NCBI GenBank assembly: GCA_977006965.1
Contig: OZ345364.1
Location: forward strand, 868,001 to 932,000
Length of the DNA: 64,000 nt
Direction of reading: 5' to 3'
Source: Phymatolithon calcareum
Lineage: Eukaryota; Rhodophyta; Florideophyceae; Hapalidiales
Shown: positions 32,816 through 42,573 of the stretch, piece after piece
Numbering within the stretch: position 1 is the first letter of the stretch
How the letters are laid out: the number at the start of each line of letters is the position of its first letter
Notes under the pieces: model-generated
Told to the model about the DNA's origin: nothing
Databases searched by the model: none
The model's input: the letters and a program-made list of their open reading frames with translations, nothing else
Program-made: the position numbers and the translations under genes

Positions 32816-33404
32816 CAAGGTGGTCTGGCTCTTTGATATTTATTGATCCTCATTCGGGCGTTTATCAATCAACTATCAACATTAGCACCGTTCCCGCATC
32901 CTCCTGGATGAAATAGGATTGATTGAGTTTCAGAACAGCCTATCGTTCGTATTGCCGGTTATCTGCCATGTGCAGCTTTCCTGATTTGACATCTCGTTGT
33001 CAGAAATGAGCTTCACAGTAAGATATCCTATGGAAATCAACTACGATTGGTACACAGTTACATGGCCTGGCACCATTTACAAGCCCATGATAGGCTTGTA
33101 TATGTCTTGCTGTGGAGCTCATTGCTACACTTTGCTACTGCCGAGCCCGTGTTGTGCTCTGCTGATTTTCTCGAGTTCCCAGTCTACCCCACGCGACAGC
33201 AGAGGCGGTTGTAACTTTTAATAAAAATCTTATTTCTTCTTCCTCTTCATACTAATAGCGAAACTGAATGCATCGCATGGAGAAGCGTTAGAGCAACACA
33301 ATTCCCGTACAATGACATGATCGCCATCCGAGTTGCGGGGCTTGCAGGCGCGAGACAAAGCAACGAATGCTACAGCACTAATTGGGAAATCACTGGAGGT
33401 CGTC

Positions 33405-33469
33405 CAGTGTGATCCTTTTATGTCCACCATTATGATGATCATGATGGTGGACATAAAAAGATCACACTG
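33405..33469. repeat. 65-nt hairpin specific to duplication copy 2
   Basis: Arms 33405-33430 and 33444-33469 pair with 25 of 26 positions around a 13-nt centre, TATGATGATCATG. Copy 1 has only one arm (ATGGTGGACATAAAAATATC, about 19393-19412). The left arm therefore looks like a new inverted copy of the right arm. Confidence 0.85.
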
Positions 33470-33683
33470 ATTTAAAGCCTGATACGAGCATTGAAGGGCA
33501 CCGATTGCAAAAGCCACGTAAACGGGATGGATGTACTTATAAACTAATTAGAAGATAAACAAGAAATTTCTGTGTCGTGGACAGTCCCGAGGGCGATGCC
33601 TATCGAAATTTCTCATTGAGCGCCATTTCAGATAGTTTTACCTGTTTTCCTCGCTTCTCCACTTCGCATAAGTCTCTCATTCC

Positions 33684-33690
33684 TATAAAG
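33684..33690 (+). promoter_or_regulatory. TATA box of acidic-protein gene, copy 2
   Basis: TATAAAG lies 119 bp before the ATG at 33803, exactly as in copy 1. Confidence 0.5.
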
Positions 33691-33802
33691 CGCAGACGTG
33701 CCATAAACTCTGACTTTCTTCCAAGCACAGTTCTCAATTTCACCTGAGGCAAAGCGTCGGAGGAAGAAGTCAGCCACACAACCTGAAGTAGTCTCTTTCA
33801 AT

Positions 33803-34510
33803 ATGGCCCGTATGTCTTTGATGTTCATGGTTTTCATTGCTTTTGCAATCTTTACTTCGCATGCTGCCCCTGTCAAGAAACTCTATGATCCACTTCGCAC
33901 GTCCCAGGTCATTCCAGCTGGGCAAGCGACTGTCAGCAGAACTACAACCGATGCTAATGCAAGGCGTAAGGGAACTGGGGAAGAGTGTATTGAGAATTGT
34001 AACGACGACACCACTAACGCAATCGCTGCGACTGAGGAGGAACGCAAAAAAGAGAAAGCCGGTCTTGAGGAAGAAGTGGAGCGGACTGAGGTGACTGCCT
34101 ATGGAACGCCAATCAAAACTTTTCCTGATGAGGAGGTCAGTAATGGTGCAGAGGAAGGCGAAGAAACGATAACTGAGAGGGATCCGAGTGATAATGAACC
34201 AGAGCCTTTCGCCGAGACATTGGGTCGGTCAGATATCAACACTGCAGCTCACACTATTGAGAGAACAGCTGACGTAGCGCCCGCCAATTCTGCTTCTGAG
34301 AATGAGGCCCCTGATGACGACGACGAAGAAGAGCATGTGCCGAACGTGAACAAAGAGGACATCGATTACAAGAGTGAGGATAATCCGAGTGAATACGAAG
34401 CACAGGAGGATGCGGGCAACGAGGTTATCGATGTTAATGACGAAAATATTACTGTGCATGATGATGAATCCAATACATATGAGAAGTCTGAATCGTTAGC
34501 TGAAGCATAA
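33803..34510 (+). CDS. Secreted acidic protein, copy 2
   Basis: This 235-residue protein is almost identical to that at 19768-20475, with only two residue changes (A for V in the EERKKEK.GLEEE segment, T for I in the SDIN.AAHT segment). Signal peptide, acidic low-complexity body and the CIENC pair are the same. It is intronless. Near-identity contrasts with diverged flanks, so either conversion or strong constraint acts on it. Function unknown; secretion is inferred from the N-terminus. Confidence 0.8.
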   Translation: MARMSLMFMVFIAFAIFTSHAAPVKKLYDPLRTSQVIPAGQATVSRTTTDANARRKGTGEECIENCNDDTTNAIAATEEERKKEKAGLEEEVERTEVTAYGTPIKTFPDEEVSNGAEEGEETITERDPSDNEPEPFAETLGRSDINTAAHTIERTADVAPANSASENEAPDDDDEEEHVPNVNKEDIDYKSEDNPSEYEAQEDAGNEVIDVNDENITVHDDESNTYEKSESLAEA

Positions 34511-35421
34511 TACGAATCTCTTTGTCAGAAGTAACATCTTCATGATATCAGAGCGCTTTCGTAGATTGGTGCGGACCTGTAGGAAAGTCCGGGCACGTAT
34601 GCAAACATTCTCCTTCATTCCAGAGTGTCTATATCGATTTGAGAGAACAGTCGCAATCTAGAATACTCCGTTAACGAAACATCTGTCCTTTACGGAAATA
34701 AACGCCATACTTGAATCGGAATATAATACTGCATGTCTGCATTGAAATGGAACCTCTGACCTCTGGAATTGTTCAATGTTTAGTTGAGCAAGTGCGCAGA
34801 CGGAAGGCGAATACATGATGCTCTTCTTCGACTGTGGCATTACCTCAACGCAAGAGGCAACGAATGTTGTTGCGCTTAGAATGTTGAAAAGAACCAAGAT
34901 AGAAAGAGGGACCATTTCCCACGAAAAATGTTTGCAAGAGCCTCTACGGTTTCGGTAGAATCACAAAAAAGAGCTATGGTCGAAAGCGTATGTCAACATA
35001 GACAATAGTCTGGTACTATGGCCTAGAGAAGGATCAAAGAAATGTCTGTATCCGAGACTTCAGTGTCGTGCTCTCATGTACAGAGGATGGGTTGAGATCG
35101 ACGAGCCCAAGCTTTAGTAGATTCCGAATGTTTCTAATAATTCTTTTGCGACTTTGTATCTAACTGACTTTGCCTCCTGTCCAAGTGTCCTATTAGCAGG
35201 AATAAGGCTGCATACACGTCAGTCTTGAATTCGGTAGAAAACGGAAAGCTTTGCTTATTGTCAGATAGCGTCCGTTTTTACGTTTGTGCTCTCGAAGTGA
35301 AAGAAGCAGAACGAAAGGGCTTACAGTTCGTTTTTTCGCCACGTGTAGTTTTAGGTAGTCCCAACATCGTGGAGGTCTTGGCGAAAGCAGGAGCACATGT
35401 CGAGATCCCAATGAACCTATC

Positions 35422-37187
35422 ATGATGCGCATGAAATGCGAAGATGAGGTCATTTCTTTTCTTGCAACTCACTCCGCAACTTCTCGTATTGCATTTCACG
35501 CCTTTGGCGCGTCGCCTATCCATGCACTCTATCTCCGCGGCCCACCTGGGGCTGGGAAAACACACGCCGTGAACTCCGCCGCACGCGCTTGCAACTGGAC
35601 AGTGTTCACCGTATCCGATGCAGTCTCTCTCGTCGTCTTTCTTTCGGACAACTCACCGCCAAAAACCCAGTGCCTCTTGCTCATCGAAAACGCAGACGCA
35701 GTTCTCTCCGCCGATGCAACAAGTGCCCCATCGGTGGCTCTTTTGCGTGCAGCTCTGCAAGCCATATCTTGCCCACCCGTGATCGCAACCGGATCGCGTC
35801 CATTACCCATATCGCTGCATTCTGTCTTCCATCAGCATCGCATTCGACCGTTGGAAGAGGACGAACGGTCCACGCTACTCAGAGAATTGTTGCCGGGGTG
35901 CGATGACGACGGTGTGTTGTCCGCCGCTCGAATGCTCGGCGCAGCAGGGCCTTCCGATGTCATCCAATTGGCGACTCGCGCTAGCACTTTTGCCGGCGGT
36001 GGCGTGGTACAGACAGTGCATCTCCACTCTGCACTCGCGATGATGCGCCGCGCAGAGGTGAGACCAGCCTCCTGGTCGTCTGTCGGCGGACTGGCGGACG
36101 TGAAGAAGCGTTTGCAGATGGCTGTGGAATGGCCGACGCGTCATGCATCTTCATTCGCACGTCTCGGCGTTCGTGTATCGCGCGGCGTGTTACTGCACGG
36201 TCCGCCGGGATGCAGCAAGACGACGTTGGTACGTGCGGCTGCGAGCGGTGCCGGGGCGCGATTCATCAGTCTTGCTGCTGCCGACGTTTACTCGTGCTAT
36301 CTCGGCGAAGCGGAGCGAATTTTGAGAGACGTATTCTCGCAGGCGCGGGAATGCGCACCTTGCATTCTGTTTCTCGACGAGATTGACGCCATTGCCGGCG
36401 CGCGCGGTTTCGACGGGGGTGGCGGCGGCGGTGCGGAGGTTTCTAATCGTGTGTTGGCGACGCTGTTGACGGAAATGGACGGCGTTGCGGGGTGCGAAGG
36501 TGTTGTGGTTGTCGCGGCAACGAATAGACTTGACTGCGTTGATGAGGCGTTGAGGAGACCGGGGAGATTCGATGATGTGCTCGAGGTAGCGTTGCCTGAT
36601 GAGGCGGCAAGAGTTGAGATTTTGAGGATTCATTGCGAGGGCGTTCGGCTGGCAAGTGATGTGGACTTTGGGGAAATTGCACGGAAGACGGAGGGATTGT
36701 CCGGTGCACATTTGAAGGGGATTTGTAAGGAGGCCGCTCTTGCGGCTGCGAGGGAAGTGTGGGTAAAGGAGGCGAGAGATGAGGGGAACTGTGGAGGGAT
36801 TGCCGGTGATCTCGACGTATCGGTTTGCGTTGGGTGGCGGCATTTTTCAGTTCTGGTGTAAGTCTGCCGTGGTGGGAACAATTCTACTTCGGTCAAAACG
36901 ATTGACTTTCGAATTGCGGTTTTTTCAGAACTCGTGCCTTAGCAAACATCGAACGCCTGGGGATCGTGGCCTGCGATCTTGTTTTACAAGGATCACTTTC
37001 AGAAGAAGAAAACGAAATTGTGGACTCGAAGAGCAGATCTGAATTGGGCGCCACTTTTGTCGACCATTCCCTCGATACCACTGCGGCGCCATTGCTCTGC
37101 CCGATTGCAGCGTTTTTGTATTCTGTTGTCCGATCGACTGAGAAGTTTTATGATGTCATGCGCTGCGCAGATTTTGGAGGCTACTAG
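35422..37187 (+). CDS. AAA+ ATPase, AFG2/CDC48-like, two exons
   Basis: Exon 1 is 35422-36857 and exon 2 is 36929-37187, giving about 564 residues. The first AAA module has a Walker A (GPPGAGKT, residues 40-47) but a degenerate Walker B (LLLIENAD). The second is complete: GPPGCSKT (260-267), ILFLDEID (about 315-322), AATNR, and RRPGRFD (about 377-383), then the small helical domain. The GPPGCSKT form is typical of the AFG2/SPATA5 group, which remodels protein complexes such as pre-ribosomes using ATP; the exact orthology is uncertain. The protein is shorter at the N-terminus than family members. An open frame at about 35189-35425 could be a missed upstream exon. Confidence 0.8.
36858..36928 (+). 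other. Predicted 71-bp intron in AAA ATPase gene
   Basis: The donor is GTAAGT at 36858 and the acceptor TTTTTTCAG ends at 36928. Reading through gives a stop at 36859-36861. Splicing joins phase-2 ends and opens 86 further codons to a TAG at 37185-37187. Confidence 0.65.
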
Positions 37188-37414
37188 AGGCATTTTCGCA
37201 AGCTTGTTTGTGTCGGACTGTTCCGACAAGCTACGCGGTGAATCTATTGTCAGCGTTCTCGTCCGTGACTGTGTACCCCGACCCGTCGCGATTTGCCGCA
37301 TCGTTCGAGCGTAGTTCGCCAGCGAGAGAAAAAAAGAAAAGTACAAAACGAAAGTCGGTGGTATTTATGAACTCGCGCAAGTATTGGGGCTTGGACAAAG
37401 TTTGTCGGCCTTTT

Positions 37415-37696
37415 CTAAAGTTTGCGGAGGATCTTCTTCTCGCGCAGAACAGCAAAGTATATTAGTGCAGCATTGTCGTTGTGCAATGCTGGCATCCCGG
37501 ATGCTTTGAACATAGCTAGCGACCTCTGCGCAAACTCATAGTGAGGTGTAAGTTCCCAGTTGGTCCTTGAACCCATGTTTTCTTCGTCAGTAGCATCAGC
37601 TAAATCTGTGGTTCCATAGTCACTGGAAAGATTTTGACATAAATTCTGCCAGAGTCTTTTCAGTGAGTCCATCCTTGCTTCTCCAATAGCCCGCAA
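37415..37696 (-). CDS. Hypothetical protein, 93 aa
   Basis: This is an open frame with an ATG and no recognised domain. It is amphipathic with a basic end (REKKILRKL). It lies tail-to-tail with the AAA ATPase gene. There is no paralogue in the window to support coding, so this is a weak call. Confidence 0.25.
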   Translation of the reverse strand: MRAIGEARMDSLKRLWQNLCQNLSSDYGTTDLADATDEENMGSRTNWELTPHYEFAQRSLAMFKASGMPALHNDNAALIYFAVLREKKILRKL

Positions 37697-38068
37697 GATT
37701 TGCGAACCCCTTTCACTCGGCTTGAGTCGAGCGCAACGAACGCCTAAAGTCAGGCACCAGAAGAATCGAATATTACTGGAGTGTTATCCCTTTCACGATG
37801 CTGCCCCGCTTCTCCTTCACAGACCACGTGTTATACATCTCTACTATGCGAATTCTTTGTCAGCCGGAATCAGCGGGAGCACGGTATTTGTTCTGGAAAG
37901 AAATAACAGTCTTGAATCATACTGGGAACTGCTTTTTTTGAACGGAAACGCTTAACGTACTTGGGTACACATCTACATCACCCTTTCCAAGCAACAACCA
38001 ATTCTGAGCAGCGCTACAAGTACACATGTACAGCACTGAATTTTCCTTCTTAGACATAGCACCATGAC

Positions 38069-38334
38069 TAGGGCTTGCCGAAATAGTATTCTCATTGATT
38101 GGTGAGGACAGCGCAATACCAATAGTAATAATAGTGACGGGGGCTTCTTTGCCACAAGAATTGCAATAGAAGATGACCGGGAATATGAAGGCAATATCGA
38201 AAATCTGCTTCACATTCAGGATACGCGTCTGCGAATGCGAGTCAATCTCATTGCAATATGTATTTAAATAAGTTCAGACTCTTACAATAGCGCTCCAATA
38301 GAAATCTACTGCAATATATTGGATGCCAGCCCTG
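38069..38334. mobile_element. 266-bp hAT-type MITE
   Basis: The 8-bp TSD accatgac flanks it (38061-38068 and 38335-38342). Ends are TAGGGCTTGCC on the left and CAGGGCTGGCA (reverse complement) on the right, with further partial pairing to about 22 bp. It contains TTGCAAT/ATTGCAA motifs but no gene. The right ~110 bp resemble sequence starting at 42574/43320, so a family of such elements exists here. Confidence 0.85.
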
Positions 38335-38342
38335 ACCATGAC

Positions 38343-39094
38343 CTTTACTATTTTGTGCGCGATGAACATCCGAATGGTTGGCGCAAAAACCGGAGAGAAA
38401 GTGGCCATGTTTTCGCCTAGTCTAAGGCCCTGATTTCTATTTTTGACAGCCAGCTCATTTTCTCAAACGAAAAATATTCTCGCGTCGCACACTGGAAACG
38501 ATCACGCTGACGAAAACCATTCCGGTCTGATCGTCAACGTCAGGGGGATGATTATAACATAAAAAGGCTATTATCCTGACTCGTCCTCTGACAGCGGAAT
38601 TAGTCAGGTGCTCAGTGCCCCCCGTTGACGAAGTTGGCAATCTACACTACTGGAGGCTTGCTTCATCTAGCTGCGTGTATCATACCACCGAGTAACCAAA
38701 GGTACCATTGGCAGTACAAATGAATTACATAAATTTATGTTCCATGCGATCGCAGGCATATCCCAAGAATCAGGACACATCGTTGCCATACTCTGCAGAT
38801 TTCCCGCCCACAAGCAGCTCGGTCGTCATAGAATTGACAGGAAAGAAGTTATCTAGAATGTTAGCACGAAAAGAAAAGCAAACTCTCTCCGGTAGAAAGG
38901 ACGGTATTTGAGGTTGCGCGCCTCAGATTATGACGCGGTTCGCGAGCCGTTGCTGGAATGCTCGTTTAATAGCTAAATTATGCTTTTAGGTCTTTACAAA
39001 TTTCTGAAGTTTCTAACAACAATTGCCTTCCGCATAAGGTACATTACTACTGTAACTACCCCATTGTAGTTTCGTCCTGAAGCATTAAGACGAG
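38343..39094. other. No gene recognised
   Basis: Only short overlapping frames occur. The stretch from 38930 to 39094 is the 3' flank of the Spondin_N gene. Confidence 0.4.
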
Positions 39095-39745
39095 TTACAT
39101 CTGCTTAATGGTAAAGGTTCCCACAGGAGTCTTCTCATAGGCTGGGTATTTCGGCGACTGGAGGCGGTATATGTTCTGTTGCGGCACCTGATCCACGCCC
39201 GTGGTCACTTCAGTACCCGCGTCATATCCATATAGTTTACCTACAAAGCCAGGCAACCAGAAGTTACGGTGGCACATATCGATGTTGTTGATGAACGCGA
39301 CCCAATCAGGCGTGGGAGCGAGCATTCCGATAGCGCTGACATGCGTGTAGCCTTTATCAGCGTCAAGGGTGAGCATGACGCTGACGGGTCCGTTGTTGCT
39401 GCTGCCTGCGGAGAGTGCGGCCACATTGCCGACCATAGGATTCTTCATAAGCATTTCCTTGAGCATCTTGTTGTCACCAGCTTCCGCAACCATCTCCACC
39501 TCCTTGGTGGCGTAACCGTAGTTTGCGAACGGAGAATAACGACTCTTGTGCGCGGCGCCGATAAGAGGACTGAATTCCGCATTGTCAGGAACGGTGTTGC
39601 CGAACCGCGCCCTGGTCCACTGCAAATTGAAGGTAACCTTGTACCTCTTAGTTCCAGTGCATTTTGCACGCTGACCGTCAGCAGATGAGGAGAGCACACT
39701 CAGGAGGAAAAAGGCTGCAATTGCGAAGCAGAAGTAGAATGCCAT
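39095..39745 (-). CDS. Secreted Spondin_N domain protein
   Basis: The protein has 216 residues. Residues 1-24 are a signal peptide (hydrophobic FCFAIAAFFLLSVL). The rest matches the Spondin_N domain: VTFNLQWTRARFG near the start, EFSPLIGAAHKSRYSPF, then VMLTLDADKGYTHVSAIGMLAPTPDW, a CHRNFW block and YDAGTEVTTG near the end. The family forms a C2-like beta-sandwich found in extracellular matrix proteins; the acidic loop could bind a metal. A role in the cell wall or surface is inferred. There are no other domains, so this is a single-domain protein. Start is the only ATG before the signal peptide. Confidence 0.85.
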   Translation of the reverse strand: MAFYFCFAIAAFFLLSVLSSSADGQRAKCTGTKRYKVTFNLQWTRARFGNTVPDNAEFSPLIGAAHKSRYSPFANYGYATKEVEMVAEAGDNKMLKEMLMKNPMVGNVAALSAGSSNNGPVSVMLTLDADKGYTHVSAIGMLAPTPDWVAFINNIDMCHRNFWLPGFVGKLYGYDAGTEVTTGVDQVPQQNIYRLQSPKYPAYEKTPVGTFTIKQM

Positions 39746-39876
39746 GGTTACGGAAGATGAGACTTAGAATGAGAGATACAACTGAGCTTGAAGCCGAACT
39801 CGAGAGACGAGACTTGGTTGAGGTGCAGATGGGTCGAGTTATCTTGATGCTATCTGCTCTGAAGGTGAGATCTCCC

Positions 39877-39893
39877 GCCCTTTATGTACCGTT
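39877..39893 (-). promoter_or_regulatory. TATA-like motif for Spondin_N gene
   Basis: On the minus strand GTACATAAAGGGCGG stands about 140 bp before the ATG. It resembles the TATA boxes of the other secreted-protein genes in the window but is less canonical. Confidence 0.35.
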
Positions 39894-40885
39894 CAAGGAG
39901 ACCTACTTCTGATCGCATCACCGGTGACTTTCGCTGGCCGAATTTCGACATCTGTGTAATTTTGGCAATGCACCGCCAGAAAGTAGAATTATTCTACGCA
40001 GGGCAGATCAATAGCCGATCTGTATTACCCAATCGTTATATTTGGGGAGACGTTTTAGTGCCCCGATGTATGTGCTCGAGCATGTCCGGGAATTGTGAAT
40101 CAGAATAGGACATGTGTTCTGGAAAAACAAAGGGTTTCTACTTTTCTAGAGCCCACGTTACTGCTGTACCTCCCTATTTCTCTGCATCGTGGATGTGTCC
40201 TCTGACCCTGAGGATATTAGAAGATAAATTATCTTGTCCGATAAAAGACAACAACGCACTCACTCTGCCGATCAGCCAACCATTGCGAACGAACTGGATT
40301 GGACATCCCCTACTGAAGTCACGCCAGACCAGCATAGCTTTTGATTCTGCACGGTTTGTGCACCTTGCCGGCGTCATAAAATCCAGACCTACGGATTTTC
40401 TGAGTAAGCGAGAGCTTTAAGATAGCGCGCCTCAGCGATGACGTCCGAGACATATCGATTTGCTTAAAAAGTTGCGTAGACCTCATGATGCAAACGTCGT
40501 GCCGTTACAGATTTTAACCAATCATTTTCTTGAAATATCACGAAAGTGACTTACAGATGATACAAATTCCGCATTCCTTGCCCTTTTTGAGAGCCAAGGG
40601 CAAAACCTGTTCTCCACATGGGCAGTGACGAAACCTCATTTCCAACAGTTTCTTCAGCGCCGATAACCATGGCGTTCGAATGGCTAACGCACGCCGTTCC
40701 AAACTCATTTCTCCAATGGAGTACTTCAACAGATCCCAGTTCCTCAATTCTGCAACGACTCATCTGAAGGAAAAAGAAAAGGAGAATAGAATGCTTGAGA
40801 ACAATGGGACCAGTGCTTTGATTGAGCTCGTCATGATGATGATGATTGCTTTATTCCCCTAAGAGGCTAGCACGTCTAGAAGGCT
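39894..40885. other. No supported gene
   Basis: A 69-codon minus-strand frame (40538-40747) ends with a CxC ... CxxC pattern (HCPCGEQ, CGICIIC), but I recognise no family. Otherwise empty. A short CATGATGATGATG run lies near 40835. Confidence 0.3.
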
Positions 40886-40886
40886 T

Positions 40887-41446
40887 TACTTTCTGATGTC
40901 GAAAGCGTTTGTCATGGCCAATTCGATATCTTGGTTTGGAATATCACTAAGGAGAGAGGAGTATGTTCTGGGTGCGCATTGTAGCACTATCTTGCGGATG
41001 AGCCTCTGCTCATCCATGCGTATGTTAGCACTGAAGGATGAATAGATCTGATAGTGAAAACATATCCTGACCATCCCCAGCGACGGTACTTAGTCAATAG
41101 CATCACGGGTAAGGAGGGCTCTCTTGCTTCTTCGGCTATACTTCTTTTCGCCATGGCAACCAGCATCTTCGATGTGGTACCTTTAGGCTTTTTCAGGGTT
41201 AGATTCGCAAGATTCCAGGATTCGCATCCGTATATCAAAGTCGAGACCACCGAGGCTCTCCAGAGTGGCAAGCGATAGTGACGTGATGGTGAGTAGTCTG
41301 TAGAGCCTTTTGAAACTTGACTTGGAAATTTCGATACGATAGGTATCGGGCGCCATAGGGTCTGCTGCTGCTGATGGCATTGTTCCCAAGAACTTGAAGT
41401 CCATTACATTCGCAAGAGTTTCAGCTCCTATTTTCTCCTTTTCCAT
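40887..41446 (-). pseudogene. RT C-terminal remnant of another LINE lineage
   Basis: Minus-strand fragments in several frames read FKFLGTMPSAAADPM, RLYRLL, LWRASVVSTLIYGCESWNL, RSIAEEAREPS and MDEQRLIRKIVLQCA. The LIYGCESW motif is typical of the RT-thumb region of a LINE group unlike families A-F (which have PRWEYA.HLTPW). At least three frame changes make it a fossil. Edges were not found. Confidence 0.7.
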
Positions 41447-41689
41447 TCAGTTGAGCAGCCCATCATGTTTCAACCTTGTCTGCCGCGGATCCGTACCTAC
41501 TGGGCTTTGGTGCTCATATGACATCCCAATGTTTATCGTCCAGGCAAAGAGGCTTGCGCACCTACCCATCAAAGTATACTACTGATACTCTTTTTCTGCT
41601 CGGTGATTCAGACGACTTGGCAAGCATGCCAATGAAATCGCCCGTTTTCGTCCCATTTACATAAGGCCAGAATTGTTCCGATAAATAGC

Positions 41690-41930
41690 ATCCATATTCA
41701 TCGACGTCTTCGACGCTGGGGATGGGGCGGCAATTGAGCTATTAGCCCTCCAACGAGCGGTGCGATCCTCGGAAATGGACCAAGGGATTGAATACGAATG
41801 CAAAAGACTTACTCGTGCCATCACGAAAAGTGAAATTCGAATTAAGGATATTTTAGGAGAATAGGTGTGGAAGAGTGAGAAGAGGTCCTGTTGCTCAAAT
41901 CGAGGTTTTGGTGGCTTTTCAATAAAGCAT
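41690..41930 (+). pseudogene. LINE D-like C-terminal end and 3' UTR
   Basis: The frame encodes AIELLALQRAVRSSEM and ECKRLTRAITKSEIRIKDIL, a diverged version of the LINE D end at 32650-32770. It is followed by a 3' end with GGCTTTTCAATAAAGC near 41912. Confidence 0.6.
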
Positions 41931-42573
41931 CACATATCCCTTGCAAGGCCTCATTTTTTGCCAGATAGAAGTCTATAGTATTAGATAACCATGCATACCT
42001 CTGAAAACATTCTTTCCAATAATACATTGTTCATATCGCTCACGGGATAAAAACATTGGCGTACATGGTTGTAAGCGCATAATAGGCATCAGTTTCTGCT
42101 CTGTTGAAATGAAGGTGTATTCTTCATTTGACGACCATGATACCCCGCATCTTTACTTCCAATTCAAAACACACAGAACGATGGCCATCAAGCGTCCTTT
42201 TGGAATGCTGCCTAAAGAACTAAGGAAAATTCAAGAGGAAATCTTCTTCGGAAAACATTGATCTTAGAAAAAGGACCTCGGGTAAATCTTTGCTTTTCCA
42301 AATTCAGGCCCGCAACGAATGAAATTGCAATTCGATAATAATTGAATCCCGTTCACAAATTGCAGTTTTAATTGCAGAATTGAAGATATTACACTAGAAA
42401 TTGCTAATTAGTACTGAGTTTGGGTCGAGAAACCTAAGCGTCGCTGGAGAGATCAGTAGTCAGTCAGAAAAGCTATGCCAAGGGCTCAAAGCGAACGTGT
42501 TGATCGCCGTAAGAGCAGTAAGAAATATTCCCGACGTTAATTCTGTATACTTGTGGGTTGTCAATGCAGCGAT
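41931..42573. other. No gene; A+T-rich with scattered TTGCAAT
   Basis: The interval near 42300-42400 has several ATTGCAA motifs like the hAT subterminal zones, but no terminal repeats with a TSD could be paired. No coding sequence supported. Confidence 0.35.

Larger units (their letters stand above)
31966..35292 (+). repeat. Segmental duplication, copy 2, right part
   Basis: It matches copy 1 from about 18250 to 21258. It contains a LINE D fragment (about 32180-32815) and a hairpin (33405-33469), neither of which is in copy 1. It carries the second acidic-protein gene. The match ends abruptly about 130-150 bp before the AAA ATPase start. Confidence 0.85.

Noticed and set aside
40828-40852. 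ATG-type trinucleotide run as a possible third hairpin
   Set aside because: The flanks do not form inverted repeats, so it is just a short microsatellite.
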